Below, in pieces: positions 8,344-16,012 of a stretch of DNA of 64,000 nucleotides. The stretch is from Streptomyces sp. NBC_00162 (GTDB lineage Bacteria; Actinomycetota; Actinomycetes; Streptomycetales; Streptomycetaceae), in NCBI RefSeq assembly GCF_024611995.1, contig NZ_CP102509.1:7378001-7442000 (forward strand). The letters run 5' to 3'. The notes beneath the pieces were generated by a model. That model was not told the DNA's origin, did not search any database, and saw only the letters and a list, made by a program, of their open reading frames with translations. Made by a program: the position numbers and the translations under genes. Each line of letters starts with the position of its first letter. Position 1 is the first letter of the stretch.

Positions 8344-8683
8344 CGATCACTGCCTCAATCAATGCCAGGTCGGGGAGTTGGGCGCGGGCCACGGGTGCGC
8401 GGGAGAGCACCTGGCCCGCAGTGAGCAGATCGTCGATCAGGACGGTGACCACGCTCACCGGCAGGCCGAGGTACGCGGAGATCTCGGCCACCGAGAGGGG
8501 CGCCTGACACAGCCGCATGATCGAGGCGTGCTCCGGCTGCATGCCGGGCCGGGGCCCCGACTTGGCGACGATCAGTGTGACCAGGTCGAGGCCACTGGGA
8601 ACTAACGGTCCGCTGCGACCGCCGGTGATGACGTAGAGCCGCTCGGGGCTCCCGTCTTCCCAGTTGTTGCCCGGCTCCTTCAC
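8324..8683 (-). CDS. cvnC: Conservon DUF742 protein CvnC
   Basis: 119 residues, a complete DUF742 protein. Family features are RLYVITGGRSGP near the start, the LVTLIVAK segment, the winged-helix-like core around SVAEISAYLGLPVSVVTVLIDDLL, and the DLALIEAVIDGLRKL tail. It overlaps cvnB upstream by 4 bases and cvnD downstream by 20. CvnC is a fixed member of the conservon; its biochemical job is not defined, though the helix-turn-helix-like core suggests protein or nucleic-acid contact. Confidence 0.93.
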   Translation of the reverse strand: MKEPGNNWEDGSPERLYVITGGRSGPLVPSGLDLVTLIVAKSGPRPGMQPEHASIMRLCQAPLSVAEISAYLGLPVSVVTVLIDDLLTAGQVLSRAPVARAQLPDLALIEAVIDGLRKL

Positions 8684-9087
8684 GCGGTCTGCCTGTCGCT
8701 GCGCGGCGGGCTGCTGAGGTGCTCTCCGATCCGCGCCACGAGGTCACGCATGCGCTGGCCCATCAGCCCCGCGTCGACGCCCTCGCCGGCCAGTACCGCC
8801 AGATAGGCTCCGGCGCCCGCCGCCATCAGGTAGAAGAAGCCGCCGTCCATCTCGATCACGACCAGCCTCATCCGGCCGTTGCTGCCCGGGAGTTCGGAGG
8901 CGACCGCGCCGGCCAGGCTCTGCAGTCCGGCACAGGCGGCGGCGAGCCGGTCGGCCGTGTCGGTCTCCGCGCCGTACTGGGCCATCCGCAGGCCGTCGGC
9001 GGAGAGCACGATGACGTGCCGGGTCTGCGGAACGCTCTCGGCCAGGTCCTTGAGCATCCAGTCCATATTGGTCTGATACTGACTCAT
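8680..9087 (-). CDS. cvnB: Conservon roadblock/LC7 protein CvnB
   Basis: 135 residues of the roadblock/LC7 fold. The start MSQYQTNMDWMLKDLAESVP and the motifs VIVLSADGLRMAQYG and LVVIEMDGGFFYLMAAG are typical. Roadblock proteins are regulators of Ras-like GTPases, and MglB, a relative, is the activating partner of MglA; CvnB is expected to act on CvnD. The ATG overlaps the cvnA stop by 4 bases, which points to translational coupling. Confidence 0.93.
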   Translation of the reverse strand: MSQYQTNMDWMLKDLAESVPQTRHVIVLSADGLRMAQYGAETDTADRLAAACAGLQSLAGAVASELPGSNGRMRLVVIEMDGGFFYLMAAGAGAYLAVLAGEGVDAGLMGQRMRDLVARIGEHLSSPPRSDRQTA

Positions 9088-10616
9088 GGCTGTTCCCCCT
9101 TGCTCGCCGAGGCCGGCGAGGCGTCTGTGGTCTGGCTGTCCGCGATGTGGCTCCCGGCGGTCCGGCTGTCCCCGGACAGGCCGCTCTGGAAGGCGGCCAG
9201 CCACATCCCGGGCTGTGCTTCGGTCCGGTCCGGGTCCTCGGCAGTGGTCTGCGCGACGGCGGCGGGCCCGTCGGAGGCCGTGGCACGGGCCTTGCGGCGA
9301 CGCTGCGGCAGCCCGTTCGGGGTCCGCTCGGTCACGAGGGGGACCTCCTCGACGAACGCCGGAACCTGCGGGCCCGTGGCCGGCCGGGGCGGCTGCGGAG
9401 GCGCGGCCGCCGGCTCGAGGGCCGCGCGGGGCCCCGAGGCGGTGCCGATGCCGTGGGCGACGCCGGTCGCGGTCGAGACAGTGGTGATCAGCCCCTGCGG
9501 GACGACGAGGACGGCCCGTACCCCGCCGTACGCCGACGAGCGCAGCGAGACCCGGAAGTCGTACGCCTGCGAGAGCCGGCCGACCACGGCGAGGCCCAGT
9601 CGCGGGGTCTCCCCCAGGTCGGTGAGGTCGATGCCCTCCTGCGCCTGGCGCAGCATGCGCTCGGCCCGGTTGCGGGCCTCCTCGCTCATGCTCAGGCCGC
9701 CGTCCTCGATCTCGATCGCGATGCCCGAGTTCACGTCGACGGCGGTCAGATGGACCTTGGTCTGCGGCGGCGAGTAGCGGGTGGCGTTGTCCAGCAGCTC
9801 CGCCAGCGCGTGGATGAGCGGCTCGACCGCCGGGCCCACGACGGCGACCTGCGAGACGGAGTGCAGCTCCACGCGCTGGTAGTCGATGATCCGGGACATG
9901 GCACCGCGCAGCACGCTGTACAGCGGCACGGCCTTGTTCCACTGGCGGCCGGGCCGCGCGCCGCCGAGCACGGCGATGGAGTCGGCGAGCCGGCCGATGA
10001 GCGCGGTGCCGTGGTCGAGCCGGAGCAGATCGCCGAAGACGGCCGGGGACTGGCCGTGCCGGTCCTCCATCTCCCGCAGTTCCTGAGCCTGTTGGTGCAC
10101 GATCGCCTGGACGCGGCGGGCGATGTTCACGAAGGCGCGCTGCGCGGAGTCGCGCAGGTCCTCCTCGGCGACCACGGCATCGAGTACCGAGCGCAGCACC
10201 GCGTGGTGGGCGGCCCTGAACGCGGGGGTCAGCCCGGGCTGGTAGGTACTGGCATCCTCCAGGGAGGCGAGTACGTCCTCCGGGAACTCGCCCTTGCGCA
10301 GGCGCCCCACGACATCGGGCAACAGCGCCTCGGCCAGCCGTACGGTCTCGGTCTGCTGCCGGAACAGTGCCGCCTCCTGCGCCGCGACCGTGGCACGCAG
10401 CGCCGCCACCGCCTTGCCGCGCCGGGCGGCCTCACCGCACGAGAGCGCGACGGCGACGAAGGCCGCGGCACCGACCCAGGCCACGGGGGTGCGGGCAGGC
10501 GCGGCGACCAGCGCCACGGTGACCGCCGCGAGCGCGGCGGTCAGCAGGGCGGGCAACGCCCATACGACGGGTGAGGTGGGCCCTGGACTTCCGGGCGACG
10601 ATCCCTCTCGAACCAT
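9084..10616 (-). CDS. cvnA: Conservon sensor kinase-like protein CvnA
   Basis: 510 residues. Two hydrophobic segments at about residues 16-60 (ALLTAALAAVTVALVA and VAWVGAAAFVAVALSC) anchor it in the membrane; a helical region follows, then an HATPase domain with the N-box HALAELLDNATRYSPP and the EIEDGGLSMSEE G1-like box, and an Ala/Pro-rich disordered tail of roughly 120 residues. Unlike true histidine kinases there is no response regulator nearby. The ATG at 10616 has GAGGG five bases upstream and is preferred over a TTG 12 bases earlier. It is the first gene of the five-gene conservon, which resembles the rarABCDE locus that affects development in Streptomyces. Confidence 0.9.
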   Translation of the reverse strand: MVREGSSPGSPGPTSPVVWALPALLTAALAAVTVALVAAPARTPVAWVGAAAFVAVALSCGEAARRGKAVAALRATVAAQEAALFRQQTETVRLAEALLPDVVGRLRKGEFPEDVLASLEDASTYQPGLTPAFRAAHHAVLRSVLDAVVAEEDLRDSAQRAFVNIARRVQAIVHQQAQELREMEDRHGQSPAVFGDLLRLDHGTALIGRLADSIAVLGGARPGRQWNKAVPLYSVLRGAMSRIIDYQRVELHSVSQVAVVGPAVEPLIHALAELLDNATRYSPPQTKVHLTAVDVNSGIAIEIEDGGLSMSEEARNRAERMLRQAQEGIDLTDLGETPRLGLAVVGRLSQAYDFRVSLRSSAYGGVRAVLVVPQGLITTVSTATGVAHGIGTASGPRAALEPAAAPPQPPRPATGPQVPAFVEEVPLVTERTPNGLPQRRRKARATASDGPAAVAQTTAEDPDRTEAQPGMWLAAFQSGLSGDSRTAGSHIADSQTTDASPASASKGEQP

Positions 10617-10920
10617 CAGAACCCTCAAACGATCGAAAGCGAAAGATCATTGGACAACAGCCCGGGATCTTATCCGCTGAACTTGAGTCTCTTGACAACA
10701 GGTCATGATGCGGACGTGACGCCTCCGTTGGCGTGCTGCGCCGTGACCTGAAATGGATCCGCGCACGACCGGTCGCTCCGGCGGGCCGGGTTCGTCGTCC
10801 GCGCCGTCAGAACCCGTGCGACGCTTGCCCGCCACCCCGTGCGCGAGCCCGGCCCGACGCGGCGCGACGCCCCTGCGATTCGGCTGAATTCCATCGGGCG
10901 GCCGGGACGCCGCCGGGAAC
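10617..10920. other. 304-base region between cvnA and the phosphatase gene
   Basis: Holds the upstream region of the conservon at its left end. The right half is GC-rich and lies downstream of the minus-strand phosphatase gene; I see no coding frame with family features, no clear terminator stem and no RNA gene in it. Confidence 0.5.
10669..10698 (-). promoter_or_regulatory. Possible conservon promoter
   Basis: On the minus strand TTGTCA (10698-10693) is followed after 18 bases by GATAAG (10674-10669), about 53 bases before the cvnA start. The -35 is good and the -10 is weak, so this is only a candidate vegetative promoter. Confidence 0.35.
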
Positions 10921-12120
10921 TCACGTACCGGCGTGCGGGGATGGCCGGGGGCGCAGGCGTGCGGCCAGGACGGCGACGTCGTCCTCGGCGTGCTGCGCGT
11001 CGAGCCCGTCGCAGACCGCGGTCACGATGTCCTCGACGCGTGCCCCGGGTGTCATGCGCAGACCCGCGAGCCTGTCCAGTGAGGTGTCGATGTCCTCGCC
11101 CCGCCGTTCCACCAGGCCGTCCGTGTAGAGCAGCAGGGTCTGGTCGGCGGTGATCGGCCGGGCGAGGGCCTCGTAGCCGCCGATGCCCGTTCCCAGCGGC
11201 GGGCCCACCGGCACCTCGAGCAGCTCGCCCGTGCCGTCGCCGCTGAAGACGGCGGGCGGCAGGTGCCCCGCGCTCGCGTAGACGGCCATGCCGCGGGCGG
11301 GGTCGATCCGTACCAGCAGGCAGGTCGCGGGCCGGCGGCCCTCGTCCGACGCGGACAGGGTGTCCAGCCGGCGCAGCACGCGGTGCGGGGCGAGTTCGGT
11401 GGAGGCGACCTCGCGCAGGACGGAGCGGTAGGCGTTCATGTCGACGGCGGCGTCCAGGCCGTGCCCCATGACGTCTCCGACCACCAGCAGGGTGCGGCCG
11501 AAGTGCAGCCGGACGGTCTCGAACCAGTCGCCGCCGACCAGGGCGCGCAGACCGACCGGAAGATAGCGGCTGGCGATGTCCAGGTTCGGGTGCGGCCGCC
11601 CCGGTTCGGAGACGAGGGCCCGCTGGAGATCGAGTGCCGTCTTCTCGGTGGCCGCCAGCCGCCGCGCATGCCCGATGTGGACGCTCGCGAGCCGCGCCGC
11701 GAAGTGCAGCGTGGCCGTCTCGTGGTCGCTGAAGTCCTCGCCGGACCGGACGACGAGAAGCCTGCCGTACGCCTCGCCCCCGCCCGGCCCGATCAGCGGT
11801 ACCGAGACGAGGTACAGGGGCCGGTCCCCGGCCCGCCCGCTCCAGGTCCGCACGGAATGCCCGTGGTCCAGGGCCCGGACCGCGGCCGGGGCGTCGGGAG
11901 AGGGGTCTCGCAGCAGATCCGTCGCGCCGGCCTCCGCCACCCGGTCGCTCACCGTGCCCCGGCCGGTCAGATCCACGGCGGCGGCGTCACACAGCGTCCG
12001 GAACAGGAATCCGGTGAGCTCCCGGCAGGTCCCCCGCTCGTTGCCGGACGTCCCGATCCGCTCCAGAGCCTCTTCCATGGCGCGCAGCCGCGCCTCCAAG
12101 CCGTCGCGCTCCGACACCAT
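10921..12120 (-). CDS. PP2C/SpoIIE-type serine phosphatase with GAF domain
   Basis: 399 residues. Residues about 25-170 look like a GAF sensory domain (LTGFLFRTLCDAAAVDLTGRG, then LYLVSVPLIGPGG). The C-terminal half is a SpoIIE/RsbU phosphatase: GGDWFETVRL, VVGDVMGHGLDAAV with metal-binding aspartate, YASAGHLPP, and LLYTDGLVERRGEDID with the second metal aspartate. Such proteins dephosphorylate anti-anti-sigma factors or protein kinase targets. No anti-sigma or STAS gene is adjacent. It is divergent from a Ser/Thr kinase at 12245, so a kinase/phosphatase pair is possible. The start could lie 51 bases further upstream at an ATG (12171). Confidence 0.88.
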   Translation of the reverse strand: MVSERDGLEARLRAMEEALERIGTSGNERGTCRELTGFLFRTLCDAAAVDLTGRGTVSDRVAEAGATDLLRDPSPDAPAAVRALDHGHSVRTWSGRAGDRPLYLVSVPLIGPGGGEAYGRLLVVRSGEDFSDHETATLHFAARLASVHIGHARRLAATEKTALDLQRALVSEPGRPHPNLDIASRYLPVGLRALVGGDWFETVRLHFGRTLLVVGDVMGHGLDAAVDMNAYRSVLREVASTELAPHRVLRRLDTLSASDEGRRPATCLLVRIDPARGMAVYASAGHLPPAVFSGDGTGELLEVPVGPPLGTGIGGYEALARPITADQTLLLYTDGLVERRGEDIDTSLDRLAGLRMTPGARVEDIVTAVCDGLDAQHAEDDVAVLAARLRPRPSPHAGT

Positions 12121-12244
12121 GCCAGCGTCACCCCCTCCCGGCCGTGCCGCCCGTCGAGGAAGGCATTCCATCACCGTTCCACGTTTTGGTGACGAATCCC
12201 CGGGACCGGCGCGGCTCGGGCTCCGGAGGCCTACAGTGACCGCC

Positions 12245-14233
12245 ATGACGGGGGCAGGGGCACGCCTGGTGGGCGGGCGTTACAGGCTGATCGAGCTGGT
12301 CGGCCAGGGCGGTATGGGGCGGGTGTGGCGCGGCCACGACACCACGCTGGACCGGCAGGTCGCGGTCAAGGAGGTCCTGCTGCCCGAGGGCATCGCGCCC
12401 GGCGAGCGCGAGGAGCTGCTCCGGCGTACCCTGCGCGAGGCCCAGGTGGCCGCCCAGCTCAACCACCCGGGCATCATCACCGTCCACGACGTGGTCGAGC
12501 ACACGGGTGCGCCCTGGATCGTCATGGAGTTCGTCGCCGGCAGGTCCCTCGGCGCTCTGGTCGAACAGGACGGCAGGCTGCCGTGGGAACGGGTCGCGGC
12601 CATCGGCGCGGAGATGGCCGACGCACTCGCGCAGGCCCATGCCGCCGGGGTCGTGCACCGGGACCTGAAGCCCGACAACGTCCTTCTCCAGGGCCGCCGT
12701 ACGATCATCACCGACTTCGGCATCGCCCGGGTCCTGGACGGTTCCGGCGCGACGAGACTGACGCGCACGGGGATCATCGTCGGCACCCCCCAGTACATGC
12801 CGCCCGAGCAGCTCGAAGGCGGGGACGCGGGCGCTCCGGGCGACATGTGGTCGCTGGGCGCCACGCTGTACGCCGCCGTCGAGGGCGCCGCCCCCTTCGC
12901 CGCTCCCAGCCTGATGTCGTTGTTCCACGCCATCATGACGAAGCCGCTGCCACCGGCCCGGCACGCGGGCCGGCTCGCCCCGGTCCTGGAGGAACTGCTC
13001 GCCAAGGACCCGGGGAAGCGGCCCACCGCCGCCGCGCTCGCCGAGCGGCTGGCCGCGGTCCCGCACCCGCGCACGCAGCCGGACCAGCGCCCCGCCGAGC
13101 CGCGTCAGTTGCACCACCTCTCCACCGTCACGGCGCCCGCCCCGCGGGCGAACGCGGTCCACCCGCCGACCCGGCACGAGGCGCCGCCCGCCCGGCCGTC
13201 GCCTGCCGCAGCGCCGCGGCCGGCCCCGGCCCCGCCCGCCTCCCGCACGCCCCGCCGCCGTACCGTCCTCTTCGCGGGCGCCGCCGCCGTCGCCGGCGCC
13301 ACCGGTGCCGTGTGGGCGTGGAAGGCCGGTTCTTCCGACACCTCCGACCGGCCCGGTATCGCCACCCTCCACGGCCATACGTACATGATCAACTCGCTGG
13401 CGTTCAGCCCCGACGGCAAGACGCTCGCCAGCGCGAGCGACGACAGCACCGTGCGCCTCTGGGACGTGCAGGCACGCGCACACCTGGGCACGCTGACCGG
13501 CCACACCGACATGGTCTTCTCCGTGGCGTTCCACCCCGACGGGAAGACCATCGCCACCGCGAGCGCCGACAAGACGGTGCGCCTGTGGGACACCGCGTCC
13601 CGAAAGGCGGTGGCCACCCTCGGCAGCCACACCGCCCGAGCCCGGGCGGTGGCCTTCGACCCCACGGGGAAGACCCTCGCCAGCGGCGGTCAGGACAACA
13701 CGGTCCTCCTGTGGAACGTGACGGCCCGGACCAGGATCAGCACCCTCGCGGTCCCCGGCGAGGCCGTGCACACGGTGTCCTTCAGCCCCGACGGGAAGAC
13801 CCTTGCCGCCTCCGCGGGGTGGGGTCCCGCCGCACGCCGGTGGGACATGAGATCCATGAAGAGCACCGACATCGCCGAGAACGGCGGCACCACGAAGTCG
13901 ATCTCCTTCAGCCCCGACGGAAAGACCCTGGCCGTCTCCGAGCCCTACCGCACCGCCTCTCTCTGGGACGTGGCCTCCGGGACCCTGACCGGCACGCTCG
14001 CCACCGTCCACACCGACTTCGTCAACATGGTGGCCTTCAGCCCCGACGGCAGGACGCTCGCCACCGCGAGCGACGACAAGACCGTCCGCCTCTGGGACAC
14101 CGCCACCCAGCGCAAGGCCGCCACCATCACCGGCCACGGGGACCAAGTGATCTCCCTGGCATTCAGCCCCGACGGAGCCCTGCTCGCCACCGGCAGCCGG
14201 GACAAGACCGTACGGCTGTGGGCCCTGACCTGA
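12245..14233 (+). CDS. Ser/Thr protein kinase fused to a WD40 beta-propeller
   Basis: 662 residues. The Hanks-type kinase domain occupies about residues 13-270: glycine loop VGQGGMGRV at 19-27, invariant lysine K42 in VAVKEV, catalytic HRDLKPDN, magnesium-binding DFG, and GTPQYMPPEQ. A Pro/Ala-rich linker leads to one membrane segment (FAGAAAVAGATGAVWAW near residue 350), after which seven WD40 repeats fill the C terminus, each ending in variants of VRLWD and most carrying FSPDGKTLA. The layout equals PkwA of Thermomonospora, with an inner-face kinase and an outer propeller sensor. It is divergent from a SpoIIE-type phosphatase with a 124-base gap. Confidence 0.95.
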   Translation: MTGAGARLVGGRYRLIELVGQGGMGRVWRGHDTTLDRQVAVKEVLLPEGIAPGEREELLRRTLREAQVAAQLNHPGIITVHDVVEHTGAPWIVMEFVAGRSLGALVEQDGRLPWERVAAIGAEMADALAQAHAAGVVHRDLKPDNVLLQGRRTIITDFGIARVLDGSGATRLTRTGIIVGTPQYMPPEQLEGGDAGAPGDMWSLGATLYAAVEGAAPFAAPSLMSLFHAIMTKPLPPARHAGRLAPVLEELLAKDPGKRPTAAALAERLAAVPHPRTQPDQRPAEPRQLHHLSTVTAPAPRANAVHPPTRHEAPPARPSPAAAPRPAPAPPASRTPRRRTVLFAGAAAVAGATGAVWAWKAGSSDTSDRPGIATLHGHTYMINSLAFSPDGKTLASASDDSTVRLWDVQARAHLGTLTGHTDMVFSVAFHPDGKTIATASADKTVRLWDTASRKAVATLGSHTARARAVAFDPTGKTLASGGQDNTVLLWNVTARTRISTLAVPGEAVHTVSFSPDGKTLAASAGWGPAARRWDMRSMKSTDIAENGGTTKSISFSPDGKTLAVSEPYRTASLWDVASGTLTGTLATVHTDFVNMVAFSPDGRTLATASDDKTVRLWDTATQRKAATITGHGDQVISLAFSPDGALLATGSRDKTVRLWALT

Positions 14234-14506
14234 CCATCCCCGCCGCACCGGTCCGTTGGCTCTCCCGTGGCCGAAGATCGCCGCCTGCCGCTATGCCAAT
14301 GGCCCAGTTCTCCGAGGCGGTGTTGAGCCAGTGGGCTCCCAGGTGGTTATCTGTGGCGTATCCATGTACTTACGGCGCCGCGCAGCGCCGGACGGCAACG
14401 AGGCCGGATCCGGAGCGCGGCGCCTTCGCCGTGCCCGTCCACCGCCCACCACCCCCGGGCGGCCGCGGGCCGGCGCGCACCACAGCAAGGGGGGCGGCGC
14501 ACCGCC
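14234..14506. other. 273-base spacer between kinase and FUSC genes
   Basis: No conserved coding frame is visible. It includes a short A/T-richer patch around 14340-14375 that could carry the FUSC promoter, but no box is convincing. No terminator stem with a U-run was found after the kinase gene. Confidence 0.4.
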
Positions 14507-16012
14507 GTGAAGAGGATGTTCGTGGCTCCGGATCCGGGGCGTATGAGACTGCGGAACTCGGCCCGCGCGGTGATAGGCGTCGGCGCCGCCGTGGCCCTCG
14601 CGGAGCTGTGCGGTCTCTCCCTGACCGCCTCCATCACCGGGGGACTGGCCGCCCTGCTCGCCCTGTTCACCGTGGTCGACTCGAGCGTGCGGGCCCAGCG
14701 CGCCACCACCGCCCTGCTGCCCCTGGCCGGGTTCCCCGTCCTCGCGCTGGCCACCACCCTGCACGGGGTACCCCTGGCCCGGGACGCCGCCTTCCTCGCC
14801 GTCGTGTTCGCCGGGGTCTACGCCCGCCGCTGGGGCCCGCGCGGCCACGCCCTCGGCATCTTCGGCTTCATGATGTTCTTCGTCACCCAGTTCCTGCACG
14901 CCGTCCCCGGACAGCTGCCCGAGCTGTACGCCGCCGTCGGGCTGGCTCTCCTCGCCGCCGGTGCCGTGCGCTTCGCGCTGTGGCCCATCGAGCGGCGCAC
15001 CCCGCCCGCCGCCGCCCCGCCCGGGCTGCCGGGCGCCGGCCTCGCCCGGCCCACCACCCGTCAGGCCTTCCAGGCCACCGCCGCCTGCGCCTTCGCCCTC
15101 GCCATCGGCCAGGCGCTCTCCGAGGACCGCTGGTACTGGGCCGTGGGCACCGCCTGGTGGATCTTCGTCAACACGGCCTCCCGCGGCGAGACCCTCGTAC
15201 GGGGCTTCCGCCGCGTCCTCGGCACCGTCCTGGGCATCGCCGCCGGGCTGCTGATCGCCGTACCGCTGCACGGCGCGCCCGCTCCGACCGCCGCGCTCGT
15301 CGCCGTGTGCGTCTTCGGGATCTTCTACACCGCGGCCCCCTCGTACTCCTGGATGATGTTCTTCGTCACCGTCATGGCCGGGCTGCTCTACGGGCTCCTC
15401 GGCGTGCTGCACCCCGGACTGCTGCTCCTGCGCTTCCAGGAGACCGCGATCGGCGCGTTCGGCGCGGCACTCGCCGTCGTGATCATCCTCCCGGTGACCA
15501 CCCACGGCGCCAACGACGCCTGGATCCAGCGCGCCCTGGAGTGCGTCCGCGCCTCCACCGCGGCCGCTCTGGACCGGCTCGCGGGGGACCCCGCCGCCGA
15601 CCCCGCCCCCCACGCCGCCGAGCTGGAACTGCTGCTGGGCCGCGTACGGATGGCCCTCGCGCCCCTCGTCCACCCGCTGAGCCCGCTGCGCGCCCGCAAG
15701 GCCCGGGCCCGGCAGGTCCTGGCGCTGCTCGACGACTGCGCCCGGGAGGTCCGCGGGTTGGTCGCCGTCGCCGCCGACCCGCAGGCCTCGCACGACGCCC
15801 GGCTGGCCGCCGCCTGCTGGCGCGTGGAGGCCGCCGTGCAGGCGCTGACCGCCCGGGACAGCACCCCGGAGCTCACCGCCCCGCCGAAGCCCCGGCCCGT
15901 CGCGCCCGCGGAACCGGCCCTCGCCCACCTGCACGGCCTCGAGCACGCCCTCGTCGCGCTCGCCGTCCCGCTGCGGACCGATCCGCGGGCACCCCTGGTC
16001 ATCAGCGCCTGA
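14507..16012 (+). CDS. FUSC-family integral membrane protein
   Basis: 501 residues with two repeated membrane halves: about residues 20-160 and about 180-330, each with five to six hydrophobic helices, followed by a cytoplasmic helical tail rich in Arg/Ala. This is the fusaric-acid-resistance/AaeB-like FUSC layout (repeat signatures around AVIGVGAAVALAELCG and FQATAACAFALAIGQ, the latter followed by WAVGTAWWIFVNTASRGET). Family members are proposed exporters of aromatic acids; the actinobacterial branch is uncharacterised. GTG at 14507 follows an AAGGGGGG ribosome site; an ATG nine bases on is equally possible. Its 3' end overlaps the convergent HelD gene by 11 bases. Confidence 0.85.
   Translation: MKRMFVAPDPGRMRLRNSARAVIGVGAAVALAELCGLSLTASITGGLAALLALFTVVDSSVRAQRATTALLPLAGFPVLALATTLHGVPLARDAAFLAVVFAGVYARRWGPRGHALGIFGFMMFFVTQFLHAVPGQLPELYAAVGLALLAAGAVRFALWPIERRTPPAAAPPGLPGAGLARPTTRQAFQATAACAFALAIGQALSEDRWYWAVGTAWWIFVNTASRGETLVRGFRRVLGTVLGIAAGLLIAVPLHGAPAPTAALVAVCVFGIFYTAAPSYSWMMFFVTVMAGLLYGLLGVLHPGLLLLRFQETAIGAFGAALAVVIILPVTTHGANDAWIQRALECVRASTAAALDRLAGDPAADPAPHAAELELLLGRVRMALAPLVHPLSPLRARKARARQVLALLDDCAREVRGLVAVAADPQASHDARLAAACWRVEAAVQALTARDSTPELTAPPKPRPVAPAEPALAHLHGLEHALVALAVPLRTDPRAPLVISA

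Noticed and set aside
4871..8605. A plus-strand frame open for 1244 codons across the terpene and conservon genes
   Set aside because: Shadow of the cyclase and antisense to the P450 and cvn genes; no domain similarity.
10636..10920. Possible small gene between cvnA and the phosphatase gene
   Set aside because: Frames there have no ribosome site or recognisable motif and poor codon bias.
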